50,990 nucleotides of DNA. Origin: Alphaproteobacteria bacterium (GTDB lineage: Bacteria > Pseudomonadota > Alphaproteobacteria > Rs-D84). The translations under genes and the position numbers were made by a program. The stretch spans positions 73,525-124,514 of the forward strand of contig JAFSOV010000016.1 in the NCBI GenBank assembly GCA_017443235.1. The letters are read 5' to 3'. Each line of letters opens with the position of its first letter. Position 1 is the first letter of the stretch. Below the pieces are notes generated by a model. The model saw nothing but the letters and a program-made list of their open reading frames with translations, was not told the DNA's origin and did no database searches. Below are positions 1 to 11,906 of this stretch, in pieces.

Positions 1-27
1 TTCAATTAAATTCTAAAAAATTCCAGA

Positions 28-52
28 CAAAAAATCCCCAAAGTGGGGGGAT
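28..52 (-). terminator. Rho-independent terminator of the 832-aa gene
   Basis: Read on the minus strand, a short C/G hairpin (ATCCCC pairing with GGGGAT around a 3-4 nt loop) is followed by six T residues, directly after the stop of the gene that ends at 57. This is the standard intrinsic terminator layout. Confidence 0.6.
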
Positions 53-56
53 AGAA

Positions 57-2555
57 TCATCGTAGCGTATAGTCGGCCATTTTTTCACGGAACAAATCTT
101 GGACCAAGGTATCGTTGTTAGCTTGGATTTTAGATGCGCGACGTAGCCCATACCGTCTTAATTTTGGGTCTTGGAGCGTATCCCAATAGCCCATTAAATG
201 TTTATAAATATCCATCGGCTTGCCATCAACGTCATTCTTTGTCAATTTATCAAGTCTTTTTTTGCGTTCATCGATTCTTTTTTCTGCCTCTCTTATTTCT
301 TTGGTAGCTTTGCGATAATCATCAATGTATTGTTGCTTCTCGGCGTTTGCATTTACGATATCGTTATAGTCATCTTGGTATGTGCCATAAACTGGATTGG
401 TCTGAACACCGTGTATTGCCGCTTCAATAACCGCTTCTGATGCGGTGGACGGATCAAAGGCGGCCCCTCCGCCAACAAGTGTCAAATCTATAGCACCAAT
501 ATCGTCCAATTGTTTCTTTAATTCTGCCTGTTTATCACTTGGGGCACCGCCCATTGCCGCGTTAAGCTCATTCAATTCATGACGTAACCTTAATGCAAGT
601 TCTAAACGTTCAAGCATAGATTCGTATGGGCGCAATTTAGCGCGTTTATCGTCTTCATCACCACGCCCTATAGTATTCAAATCACGTTGCTGGTCTTCAA
701 TAAATACATCTGAATCTGGGGCCCCCATACCGCCCAAACCAACTAAAGCATCATCACGTTTCTTGGTGTTTTTATCAAGTGACCTTTTGTACTCAGAACG
801 TATATCTATTGCTCCGGGTACTGGCGCATTGGCGGTATCGGCACCATGGGCACCTATGGCCCATAAACGTTCGGCACCGCGTTTTGCAGCCCAATCTTCA
901 TGCGCTTGGCGCATTTTGGTGTTTTTAAGTCGGCCATTAAATTTTGTCCCGAAACGACGAAAACGATTGACTGCAATTGTTGCGCCATAGCCCAATCCCA
1001 TAAATGCAACCCGGAATGTTTTATCCATTGCAGTCGTAACAAATTTAACACCTTCGTTTTTGTTCCAAGACAAATCTTTGTTTGAAAACAATGTGAACAA
1101 TTCTTTATCTTCTTTTAGATTGTCCATTATCTTGCTAGTGGTGTTACCATATTTTATCGTTGTTAATACTTCCAGAGCAATTTCTGCTTTTTTGACGGTT
1201 TCTGGTTTGCCATCTTCGGCGGCCATAATAATAAGTTCTGAAACCAAATCGTTCATTTTTTGGCCACTTTTTAATGCCTTTTCCATAACTTTTGACATGT
1301 TGGGTTTTGCGTTAATTTCTTTCAACGCTTTTCCAAACCATTCAAATGCTCCGGCGGCTTCTGGATGATTTGCACCCAATGCTTTGGTTATATTGTCGGC
1401 GTTTTCTACTAATTTGCTTAATGGATCAGTAGTTTTTATTTTGGCCTTATCTATTTGTTTTAATATGGATTTTACTTCCGATGCATGATGATAAATTTGT
1501 ACCCCACGAAGTTCTTTATATTTTTTGAAGTAATCTTCATATGTATCACCGGCCCATTTTTGAATTTGTTCGACCAGAGTCAGTTTTTCATCAAGTTTGC
1601 GTGGTACATAATTTTTAGAATTAGTGTCATCATAATCTATATCTTTCTTGGCTTTTTCAATTGAGTTTGAAACAATCTTATTTTCTGATTCACAAGATTT
1701 GTATGCTTCCAGTATCTTGTCACTTTTATATATTTCTGTAAGATAATCTGAATATTTTGTCTTAAAATCTGTTAATTTTGCAGGTGATACTTCTGGTATA
1801 TGCCATCCATAATAATCGTCAACTATTAAATCTATTCTATTGGCATTAAATATAAACGCTTCATCAAATCCGCAACTTTCTAATCTTGCTTTTTTTGTTG
1901 CGTTTTCTGGGGATAAAATTTTTTCTGCCCAGCCTTTAATTTTATCACGTATGTCTTTCTTTTTGTTATAGTCTTTCTTGACCGCGGTGACTTCATTGGT
2001 TCCTGGATTTCTTGATTCTACAAGCGGTGCAATTTCACCTTTTGAAATTCCAAAGATATTGTACAAATCTGCATTATCAAGTTTGTCCATTTTTCTTATT
2101 AGCGCCAATATCGCCGCGTCTGTTCTTGGACTTGCTTCCATTGTTTCATCTGTGACATCATCAAATAATGGACCATTATCTGTCACAAAATCTTGCACAT
2201 CACCATGATAAGAAGATTTATTAGCCTTTAGCCTGGCAAAAGTTGATTGACATGTTAAGAATAATTGCTTCCAATCTGATTCGCTTAAGTCACTGATTGG
2301 CGGAAAATCTTTTATTTTAAGAAAACCGTTTTTTGTATTCGGTTCGCGAACGAATGGATCGGTTGCGGCCAAGCCTGTTCTTTCCAGAAATGCAAGCCAT
2401 TTACGTTGGTCGGCATTCAATTTACTAGTATCAGGATCTCCCGAGCCTGCCCAATCACTGAGTTGTTGCCATTGTTCGGGGTGTTCAACACGCCATTCTT
2501 TCATACGCTGAATTTTGAATACTTTTTCTAAAAAATCTTTCATATTCATTGCCAT
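57..2555 (-). CDS. Large lysine/aspartate-rich hypothetical protein (832 aa)
   Basis: I do not recognise this protein. The start at 2555 is chosen because AAAGGAG lies 6-7 nt upstream of ATG; the reading frame is open for another 30 codons upstream but has no comparable ribosome site. The chain is mostly charged and predicted helical, with many K/D/E-rich stretches. There is one short hydrophobic glycine-rich segment (VAFMGLGYGATIAV) roughly two thirds along, followed by a basic R/K-rich tract, which could be a single membrane segment or a buried helix. There is no signal peptide and no catalytic motif I can name. The gene stands alone with its own terminator; the neighbouring gene at 2685 is divergent. 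It is real by length, codon use and ribosome site; function unknown. A secreted effector or structural protein is possible but unsupported. Confidence 0.7.
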   Translation of the reverse strand: MAMNMKDFLEKVFKIQRMKEWRVEHPEQWQQLSDWAGSGDPDTSKLNADQRKWLAFLERTGLAATDPFVREPNTKNGFLKIKDFPPISDLSESDWKQLFLTCQSTFARLKANKSSYHGDVQDFVTDNGPLFDDVTDETMEASPRTDAAILALIRKMDKLDNADLYNIFGISKGEIAPLVESRNPGTNEVTAVKKDYNKKKDIRDKIKGWAEKILSPENATKKARLESCGFDEAFIFNANRIDLIVDDYYGWHIPEVSPAKLTDFKTKYSDYLTEIYKSDKILEAYKSCESENKIVSNSIEKAKKDIDYDDTNSKNYVPRKLDEKLTLVEQIQKWAGDTYEDYFKKYKELRGVQIYHHASEVKSILKQIDKAKIKTTDPLSKLVENADNITKALGANHPEAAGAFEWFGKALKEINAKPNMSKVMEKALKSGQKMNDLVSELIIMAAEDGKPETVKKAEIALEVLTTIKYGNTTSKIMDNLKEDKELFTLFSNKDLSWNKNEGVKFVTTAMDKTFRVAFMGLGYGATIAVNRFRRFGTKFNGRLKNTKMRQAHEDWAAKRGAERLWAIGAHGADTANAPVPGAIDIRSEYKRSLDKNTKKRDDALVGLGGMGAPDSDVFIEDQQRDLNTIGRGDEDDKRAKLRPYESMLERLELALRLRHELNELNAAMGGAPSDKQAELKKQLDDIGAIDLTLVGGGAAFDPSTASEAVIEAAIHGVQTNPVYGTYQDDYNDIVNANAEKQQYIDDYRKATKEIREAEKRIDERKKRLDKLTKNDVDGKPMDIYKHLMGYWDTLQDPKLRRYGLRRASKIQANNDTLVQDLFREKMADYTLR

Positions 2556-2684
2556 CGGCGGCTCCTTTGGTTCGGTTCCCCACGCCACCATATTATAGTA
2601 CAAAATGTGGGAAATTTCAAGGGATAGAAAAGGCCGCGGGTACAATCTGCGCCCGGGCTATGGGGATTTATTCTTGGTGACAAT

Positions 2685-3425
2685 ATGGGGGCGGCGCGTC
2701 ATAATCCGGATATGTGGGGAAAAATTCGCGACTTTTTATTGCGGACACTGCCGTATATCATATCTATCGCCGGCGGAATAGTGCTGTTTTCTATATCTTT
2801 GGACAATGTGCATGACCCGGCGGTCGAAGGCCTGATTAGTAATATCTCTGCGTCATTGTTGGCGATACCTTTGGTTTTTTTGCTGTACGATTACACGACG
2901 AAACGTGTGTCGCGCCGGTTGCAAGAAACATTGGTTGCAAATATGAACGACAGAATAAATACCATCATTTTGCATGTGGTTTTAATTCTGCGGAAAATGT
3001 TAAAGATGCGCGGGCGCCTGACAAGTGGCGGCGTAATGGCTATGCGCGGCTGGACCGAAGGTCGCATAGTCGAAAAAATGCAGATTCGTGGAGAATATAT
3101 CGATTTGCTGCGTCAATATTACGAAGAATTGGAAAACCTGATTATCGGGTTTGGCAAAGAAAACGCCATGACCCCGGACCAGGTCAGCCTTATGTCCGCC
3201 TTGGCGCGGGATATGTCGCGTTTGGTTGCGATGCACAGCCTGGGCGGAAATCGGCGTATTGTGGCGCGGCACATTAAAAACATAATTGGCGAAATCAATG
3301 ATTGGTTGGATTCCGGGGCGATTGTGTCAAAAAAATTTGATGCCATTTTGTCCGCCGCGACCACGCCCAGCCAACCGGCCGAAACAAAAAAACGCAAATC
3401 AAATAAATTTCTTGATTTTTTATAA
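2685..3425 (+). CDS. Small inner-membrane protein, function unknown (246 aa)
   Basis: Two hydrophobic segments near the N-terminus (about residues 18-38 and 52-69, including ISASLLAIPLVFLLYDY) form a helical hairpin, followed by a long soluble helical domain of about 170 residues ending in a lysine-rich tail. The basic residues after the second helix (KRVSRRLQ) suggest the C-terminal domain is cytoplasmic. I do not recognise a family. The start at 2685 is the first ATG; an internal ATG ten codons later is an alternative, and neither has a strong ribosome site. The gene is divergent from the 832-aa gene and is followed at once by tRNA-Lys, whose promoter appears to overlap its last codons. Confidence 0.7.
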   Translation: MGAARHNPDMWGKIRDFLLRTLPYIISIAGGIVLFSISLDNVHDPAVEGLISNISASLLAIPLVFLLYDYTTKRVSRRLQETLVANMNDRINTIILHVVLILRKMLKMRGRLTSGGVMAMRGWTEGRIVEKMQIRGEYIDLLRQYYEELENLIIGFGKENAMTPDQVSLMSALARDMSRLVAMHSLGGNRRIVARHIKNIIGEINDWLDSGAIVSKKFDAILSAATTPSQPAETKKRKSNKFLDFL

Positions 3426-3439
3426 AAGTGTGTCATAAT
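3412..3439 (+). promoter_or_regulatory. Putative sigma70 promoter for tRNA-Lys
   Basis: TTGATT, a 16-nt spacer and CATAAT lie about 30 nt before the mature tRNA-Lys 5' end. The -35 box falls inside the last codons of the preceding membrane-protein gene. The call rests on box similarity and position only. Confidence 0.45.
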
Positions 3440-3468
3440 TGGCGGCGAACTTCTGGAAAAAAAGTTCT

Positions 3469-3544
3469 GGGGCTATAGCTCAGTTGGTAGAGCAAATGAC
3501 TTTTAATCATTGGGTCCAGGGTTCGAGTCCCTGTGGCCCCACCA
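3469..3544 (+). tRNA. tRNA-Lys (UUU anticodon)
   Basis: A complete 76-nt cloverleaf. The acceptor GGGGCTA pairs with TGGCCCC (one G-U pair). The anticodon stem AATGA/TCATT closes the loop CTTTTAA with anticodon TTT. The T arm is CAGGG-TTCGAGT-CCCTG and CCA is encoded. The last 19 nt, starting at position A58 of the tRNA, occur again at 3770-3788. Confidence 0.97.
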
Positions 3545-3549
3545 AAAAT

Positions 3550-3578
3550 CAAAACCGACCTTGTGTCGGTTTTTTTTG
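3550..3578 (+). terminator. Intrinsic terminator after tRNA-Lys
   Basis: Hairpin AAAACCGAC/GTCGGTTTT with loop CTTGT followed by a run of T. The 21-nt heart of this hairpin (3552-3572) recurs identically at 3907-3927, on the far side of the tRNA-end duplication. Confidence 0.75.
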
Positions 3579-3670
3579 GTTTGGGAAAACAAGACGAGAA
3601 AATTTGTATGCGCGAACGAGCGATGCGAAGTTCAAGCAACTATAAATTTGCGCGCAGGCATTTATGCCGA

Positions 3671-3788
3671 GCGAACCCAAGGGTTCGACACGATAGCCGG
3701 TTTTGCAAACATTGTGAAGCAAAACCGTTGCGAGTGGAAGGGCCCCAACACATAAGTGTTGGGATGTGCAGTCCCTGTGGCCCCACCA
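3671..3788 (+). repeat. tRNA-3'-end-associated structured element, Lys copy
   Basis: The element starts with hairpin CGAACCC-AA-GGGTTCG (3672-3687) and carries the conserved strings GGTTCGACA (3682-3690), ATAGC (3693-3697) and CCGTTGCGA (3725-3733). The stem GGTTTTGC (3699-3706) pairs with GCAAAACC (3719-3726). A hairpin CCAACAC-ATAA-GTGTTGG (about 3745-3762) follows. It ends in an exact copy (3770-3788) of the last 19 nt of tRNA-Lys including CCA. A homologous element with different but equally paired stems lies after tRNA-His, and a fragment after tRNA-Ser. No ORF of note is inside. I know of no named family with this layout. Confidence 0.7.
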
Positions 3789-4057
3789 CAAAAAATTGTT
3801 ATCGCGCACAACAAAGTGCGCGATTAAAATTTGTTAGGGTCGCGCCGCAGTATTTTTCATAGGAAAGAAAATTGGTTATATTTGCACACGCAGGCGGACA
3901 AAATTCAAACCGACCTTGTGTCGGTTTGAATTTTTATCACTAACCACTAACACCAAGCCACGGCACCACATCGGGCCCCGCAAAATTTGAAAAATTTTGT
4001 GGGTGATAGTGAGTGGTGACGGGCGCAGTCTCGGCGTAGCAAAGCGAAGCCGGATAA
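3789..4057. repeat. Non-coding gap packed with hairpins and short repeats
   Basis: No gene is visible. In order: a 9-bp hairpin ATCGCGCAC/GTGCGCGAT (3799-3823); a second copy of the tRNA-Lys terminator core (3907-3927); the intergenic motif CACTAACCACTAACAC (about 3938) with a degenerate inverted partner (about 4006) containing GTGATAGTGAGTGGTGA; and a REP-like palindrome around GGCGTAGC-AAA-GCGAAGCC (4031-4054) that abuts the stop of the ABC transporter. The same REP-like and CTAACAC motifs return near 6.1, 6.4, 18.4 and 27.1 kb. Confidence 0.6.
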
Positions 4058-5854
4058 TCACTTTTTACTTTTGAACTGAATATCACGCAGTTTTTTATAT
4101 TCGCCACCAAACGCGACCAATTCCGCGTCTGTTCCCTGTTCAATTATGTGACCGTCTTTGATGACGCAGATTATGTCCGCATCCAAAATAGTTGATAATC
4201 TGTGTGCAATAACAAACGTCGTACGCCCGCGCATCAAATCCCGCAGGGCCAATTGAATCAATTTCTCGCTTTCTGTGTCCAGTGCGCTTGTCGCCTCGTC
4301 CAGCAGCAGAATAGGGGCGTTTTTCAATATCGCGCGTGCGATTGCAATGCGTTGTTTTTGCCCCCCCGACAGCAACGCGCCGCCTTCGCCAACACGTGAT
4401 TCATAACCCTTGGGGAAATCCATAATAAAATCGTGAGCATTTGCGGCACGCGCGGCGGCGACCACTTGGTCGTGTGTCGCGTTCGGCGCGCCATATTTAA
4501 TGTTTGCCTCAATCGTATCATTGAACAAGAACACGTCCTGGGAAACCTCTGCAATATTCCCGCGCAGTGAATCCAGAGTATATTTCCGTATGTCACGACC
4601 ATTTATTGCGATAATGCCGTTCTGGGGTTCATAAAACCGTTCCAGCAGGTTGAACATGGTCGTTTTTCCGCCGCCACTGGGCCCGACCAGGGCGCAGACC
4701 TGACCCGCCGGCACGCGCAGGTTGATGTTGTGCAAAACCGGTTCTTCGGGGACATATGAAAAACTTACATCACGAAATTCCACCGAAGGTTGCACCGCGT
4801 GCAATTCTGTTGCGTCACGTGCGTCACGAATTGTCGGTTTGGTATCCAAGAAATTGAATAGAATTTCCGCCGCCAGCAGCCCATGCTGAACCGTGTCACC
4901 CACGCCCGTGATAGACTTTGCAGGCTTATACGCGGCGGTCAACGCCAACAAGAACGCCGTGAAATCACCGGTTGAAATTGCGCCCGTCACAATAAAATGT
5001 CCGCCCAAAATCATGGCCAGGCACAGCCCAATCGAAATCACCAATTCCATCAATGGCGACCGCAGACCATTGGCCTGGGTGCTTTTATACGAATTAATCA
5101 CAGAATCATTCAAAACACGTTCAAACCGTTTTATTTCGGCGTTTTGATTAGAAAATGCCTGGATAGTCTTCATCCCGCGCAGTGTTTGATTCAAATGTTG
5201 TGACACGTTGTTGGCGATGCCGAACGATTGACGTGATAATTTCCGCCGTTTGCGCATAATGGCGACCATAGGTATCAATAACGCCGGTACCAAGAATACC
5301 AGTATCGCGCACAATTGCGGCGCGTAATACACCATCAATCCCAATGTGATTGCCAATGTGGCGATTTGTTGTATTGTTTTAACAATCGTACTGGTCACCA
5401 GGTTCAAAACCGCCCCCGCCTGGACCCCGAAATAGTTCAGGTATTTACCGATGCCGTCGCCATAAAAACTGGATACATCCATATGCATCATATGTGAATA
5501 AATGCGTTTTTGCAGGTGCGCAGACGCGGTCAATCCCGCCTTGGCCATCAGCAACGAACGTGCATATCCAAACGCGCCCTTTAACCCAAACGCCAGTATA
5601 ATCAGTGCCCCGATGATATATGTTGATTGCATATTTTTTTCGATAAATGCCTGGTCCACGACGCGTTGAACCAGTGTTATGGTATAACCTTCGGCTGCCG
5701 CGGCGCAAACGGTTGCGATAATTCCGGCGGTCAACCATTTCCACTGGGGTTTGCCAATCTCGTTCCATATGCGCCCATACAGCGACCATTTAATACGGGC
5801 GTTTGATTCATCCCCGCGAATAAATTTTTTAATTGCGTTTATAATTTTTCTCAT
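4058..5854 (-). CDS. ABC exporter half-transporter, MsbA/lipid-type (598 aa)
   Basis: A fused transmembrane and ATPase half-transporter of normal length for the family. The six-helix membrane domain covers about residues 40-330. The nucleotide-binding domain follows, with Walker A GPSGGGKT (391-398), signature LSGGQ (495-499), Walker B ILLLDE (515-520) and the switch histidine in IAHRLS (H551). Such proteins act as homodimers in the inner membrane and use ATP to move lipids, peptides or drugs outward. Similarity to MsbA-type lipid A flippases is the most likely reading, but substrate cannot be told from sequence alone. It stands alone on the minus strand, with a REP-like palindrome at its 3' end and tRNA-Ala divergent upstream. 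The ribosome site is weak. Confidence 0.9.
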   Translation of the reverse strand: MRKIINAIKKFIRGDESNARIKWSLYGRIWNEIGKPQWKWLTAGIIATVCAAAAEGYTITLVQRVVDQAFIEKNMQSTYIIGALIILAFGLKGAFGYARSLLMAKAGLTASAHLQKRIYSHMMHMDVSSFYGDGIGKYLNYFGVQAGAVLNLVTSTIVKTIQQIATLAITLGLMVYYAPQLCAILVFLVPALLIPMVAIMRKRRKLSRQSFGIANNVSQHLNQTLRGMKTIQAFSNQNAEIKRFERVLNDSVINSYKSTQANGLRSPLMELVISIGLCLAMILGGHFIVTGAISTGDFTAFLLALTAAYKPAKSITGVGDTVQHGLLAAEILFNFLDTKPTIRDARDATELHAVQPSVEFRDVSFSYVPEEPVLHNINLRVPAGQVCALVGPSGGGKTTMFNLLERFYEPQNGIIAINGRDIRKYTLDSLRGNIAEVSQDVFLFNDTIEANIKYGAPNATHDQVVAAARAANAHDFIMDFPKGYESRVGEGGALLSGGQKQRIAIARAILKNAPILLLDEATSALDTESEKLIQLALRDLMRGRTTFVIAHRLSTILDADIICVIKDGHIIEQGTDAELVAFGGEYKKLRDIQFKSKK

Positions 5855-5906
5855 AGTGAACCAATTATAGAAATTCGGCGCGTGTGTGTAAAGATTTATT
5901 TTTTTA

Positions 5907-5935
5907 TTGACTTTTGACCTAAAAACGCATAAAAT
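5907..5935 (+). promoter_or_regulatory. Putative sigma70 promoter for tRNA-Ala
   Basis: TTGACT, a 17-nt spacer and TAAAAT lie about 17 nt before the tRNA 5' end, followed by a GC-rich discriminator (ACGCGGCGC), as is common for stable RNA promoters. Confidence 0.65.
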
Positions 5936-5952
5936 ACGCGGCGCAGAGTTCT

Positions 5953-6029
5953 GGGGTTGTAGCTCAGTTGATTAGAGCGCCTGATTTGCATTCAGGAGGT
6001 CGTGGGTTTGAGTCCCATCAGCTCCACCA
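5953..6029 (+). tRNA. tRNA-Ala (UGC anticodon)
   Basis: A 77-nt cloverleaf. Acceptor GGGGTTG pairs with CAGCTCC, stem CCTGA/TCAGG closes loop TTTGCAT with anticodon TGC, and CCA is encoded. Unlike tRNA-Lys and tRNA-His, no second copy of its 3' end is found downstream. It may be co-transcribed with rpsU 130 nt later. Confidence 0.97.
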
Positions 6030-6156
6030 CAAATTTTCACCGAAGCAAAGCGAGGGCTGAAAATTTAGTGTCCCGCCGTAGCACACAAGGTGTGCGAAGG
6101 CGGACGGAATTCCAGATAACAAACATCAATATCACCAAAAAGGGGGTGAATATTTT
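6030..6156 (+). repeat. Spacer with a 9-bp hairpin and a REP-like palindrome
   Basis: Directly after tRNA-Ala, AAATTTTCA (6032-6040) can pair with TGAAAATTT (about 6057-6065). At 6073-6106 is a REP-like palindrome CGCCGTAGCACAC/GTGTGCGAAGGCGG, related to the copies at 4031 and 6428. It may be a transcript-end processing or termination signal between the tRNA and rpsU. Confidence 0.5.
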
Positions 6157-6363
6157 ATGGTCAAGGTTCTTGTACGTGATAATAACGTCGAACAGGCATT
6201 GCGCGTTGCAAAACGTAAATCCCAAAAAGAAGGGTTGTACCGCGAAATGAAAGAACGCCAGCGTTATGAAAAACCAACAACAAAACGCAAACGTTTGAAA
6301 GAAGAAGCCGTTCGTAACGAAAAGAAACGTCAATCAAAACAAAGAATGGTTTTTGGTTTCTAA
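6157..6363 (+). CDS. rpsU: Small ribosomal subunit protein bS21
   Basis: A 68-residue, strongly basic protein with the bS21 N-terminus ([20 protein letters not shown]), the short [13 protein letters not shown] region and the arginine/lysine-rich C-terminal tail. It joins the 30S subunit late and helps base pairing of mRNA with the 3' end of 16S rRNA. AAAGGGGGTGA lies just before the ATG. It follows tRNA-Ala and ends in a strong intrinsic terminator, so it may be a tRNA-Ala/rpsU transcript. Length is normal. Confidence 0.95.
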   Translation: MVKVLVRDNNVEQALRVAKRKSQKEGLYREMKERQRYEKPTTKRKRLKEEAVRNEKKRQSKQRMVFGF

Positions 6364-6367
6364 ATAA

Positions 6368-6392
6368 AAAAACGCCCAATCGGGCGTTTTTT
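6368..6392 (+). terminator. Terminator of rpsU
   Basis: Hairpin AACGCCC-AAT-GGGCGTT (with central C/C) flanked by A-run and a T-run of seven, directly after the rpsU stop. Confidence 0.85.
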
Positions 6393-6402
6393 TCTGCCCA
6401 TC

Positions 6403-6466
6403 AACACCCGTCGCGGCCGCGGCATATCTCGCTGTAGCGCAAGCGTAAGCGGATGCCGGGACGGAT
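6403..6466. repeat. Nested REP-like repeat (two families, one inside the other)
   Basis: The outer repeat begins CACCCGTCGCGGCCGCGGCA and ends TGCCGGGACGGA; the same outer arms occur at 18366-18403 around a short loop (CCAAATGG). Here the loop is replaced by another palindrome, GCTGTAGCGC-AA-GCGTAAGC (6430-6450), a relative of the copies at 4031 and 6073. No ORF. Confidence 0.6.
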
Positions 6467-6481
6467 AGGTATTTGTTCGTA

Positions 6482-6510
6482 TTGTATGCGTCCCCCGTAC
6501 GCGGTATAAT
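6482..6510 (+). promoter_or_regulatory. Putative sigma70 promoter of the DUF378 gene
   Basis: TTGTAT, a 17-nt spacer and a perfect TATAAT. The spacer itself contains the short inverted repeat GCGT/ACGC. Confidence 0.6.
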
Positions 6511-6554
6511 GCCAATGTCAATTATGACAAAACCAACAATATGGGAGAAATAAA

Positions 6555-6758
6555 ATGAAAGGATTGACAGATTACGTTCTTGCGCCTTTAACATTTATTG
6601 GTGCAATAAATTGGGGATTGGTCGGCATATTCGGCTTTGATTTAGTCGCATGGTTGTTTGGTCCCGCCACAATGGTATCCAATATCGTCTATGCAATTAT
6701 CGGCGTTGCCGCGGTTATATGGTTGATATTGATGTTCATTGAACGTCCAACACGGTAA
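6555..6758 (+). CDS. DUF378 small membrane protein (67 aa)
   Basis: Two transmembrane helices with the DUF378 hallmark NWGLVGIFGFDLVA in the first half and IIGVAAVIWLILMF in the second, and a short basic C-terminus. The family is widespread in bacteria and has no established function. GGGAGA precedes the ATG by about 6 nt. It is a single gene with its own promoter and a bidirectional terminator shared with the convergent PBP gene. Confidence 0.88.
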   Translation: MKGLTDYVLAPLTFIGAINWGLVGIFGFDLVAWLFGPATMVSNIVYAIIGVAAVIWLILMFIERPTR

Positions 6759-6779
6759 TCCAGACTTAAAAAAAATACC

Positions 6780-6807
6780 TGTAATCCGCCGGCACCCGGC
6801 GGATTTT

Positions 6808-6812
<5 letters not shown>
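6780..6812. terminator. Bidirectional terminator between DUF378 and the PBP gene
   Basis: AATCCGCCGG-CAC-CCGGCGGATT hairpin with T-run on the plus strand. It overlaps the last codons and stop of the convergent PBP gene. Confidence 0.7.
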
Positions 6813-10986
<4,174 letters not shown>

Positions 10987-10994
10987 CAAAACAA

Positions 10995-11021
10995 AAACCC
11001 GCATCACGCGGGTTTTTACTT
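10995..11021. terminator. Bidirectional terminator (TM2 gene / fabI)
   Basis: AAAAACCCGC-ATCAC-GCGGGTTTTT hairpin lying between the stops of two convergent genes, with A/T runs on both sides. Confidence 0.85.
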
Positions 11022-11834
11022 TTATTGTTCGTCCATTGCCTTTAATAATATGTCTTTCAGTTCATTTGGTATCATACCGGTTGTGGAATAACCACAATCT
11101 ACGTGATGTACTTCGCCCGTTACGGCGGACGACAGGTCACTGAACAAATACAGTGCGGCACCCGAAACATCGTCCAACGTCATATTGCGGCGCAACGGCG
11201 TTTGTTCTGCATTAAGGCGCAACATTGTCTTGATCCCGCCAACGCCACTGGACGCCAGGGTCAAAATAGGACCGGCACTGATTGCATTGATGCGGATTTT
11301 ATCGCGCCCCAAATCGGCCGCCAAATAACGAACCGACGAATCCAATGCGGACTTTGCCACACCCATAACATTATAATTCGGCACAGACTTTTCCCCACCG
11401 AAATAGGTCAGTGTGACGATAGACCCACCATCAGTCATCAGTTTTGATGCGCGACGTGTCAAATCCACCAAAGAATAAACGGAAATATCCATCGTGTTCT
11501 TGAAATTTTCGCGCGTAGTATCAACATAGCGACCCATCAATTCGTTTTTGTCGGAAAACGCAATCGCATGCAGCATACCGTCCAAATGTCCCCATTCGCG
11601 TTCGATATTCGCAAACAAAGAATCCATTTGTTCATCATTTTGCACATTGCATTCTTGGACAAATTTTGCGCCAATTGATTCCGCCAATGGCCGCACGCGT
11701 TTTTCCAACGCCGGCATAGCATACGGCATCGCGATTTCCGCCCCGTTTTCATGCGCGCGTTTTGCGATTGCCCATGCCATAGACCAATCGTTCGCAACGC
11801 CAGTAATTAAAATCTTTTTACCCTTTAATAACAT
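11022..11834 (-). CDS. fabI: Enoyl-ACP reductase (NADH), FabI
   Basis: The start at 11834 is set by AAAGGAA 8 nt upstream and gives 270 residues. It is a short-chain dehydrogenase fold of the FabI type: ITGVANDWSMAWAIA cofactor loop near the N-terminus, then Y144, Y154 and K161 in the spaced arrangement Y-x(9)-Y-x(6)-K, matching the Y146/Y156/K163 of the E. coli enzyme. It reduces the enoyl-ACP double bond in the last step of each fatty-acid elongation cycle and is the triclosan/isoniazid-class target. It may be co-transcribed with the secreted 553-aa gene 72 nt upstream. Confidence 0.95.
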   Translation of the reverse strand: MLLKGKKILITGVANDWSMAWAIAKRAHENGAEIAMPYAMPALEKRVRPLAESIGAKFVQECNVQNDEQMDSLFANIEREWGHLDGMLHAIAFSDKNELMGRYVDTTRENFKNTMDISVYSLVDLTRRASKLMTDGGSIVTLTYFGGEKSVPNYNVMGVAKSALDSSVRYLAADLGRDKIRINAISAGPILTLASSGVGGIKTMLRLNAEQTPLRRNMTLDDVSGAALYLFSDLSSAVTGEVHHVDCGYSTTGMIPNELKDILLKAMDEQ

Positions 11835-11906
11835 AATACTTTCCTTTTGGTTATGTGGAAAAATCATAGCACCAAAAACAATGAATGGCAATATCTATTT
11901 ATAAAA

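Noticed and set aside
3469..3788. Second, degenerate tRNA inside the Lys element
   Set aside because: Only the 3' 19 nt match a tRNA; no matching acceptor 5' strand or anticodon arm could be paired.
3439..3862. Overlapping ORFs of 68-109 residues around tRNA-Lys
   Set aside because: They read through the tRNA, its terminator and the repeat element in several frames, without ribosome sites.
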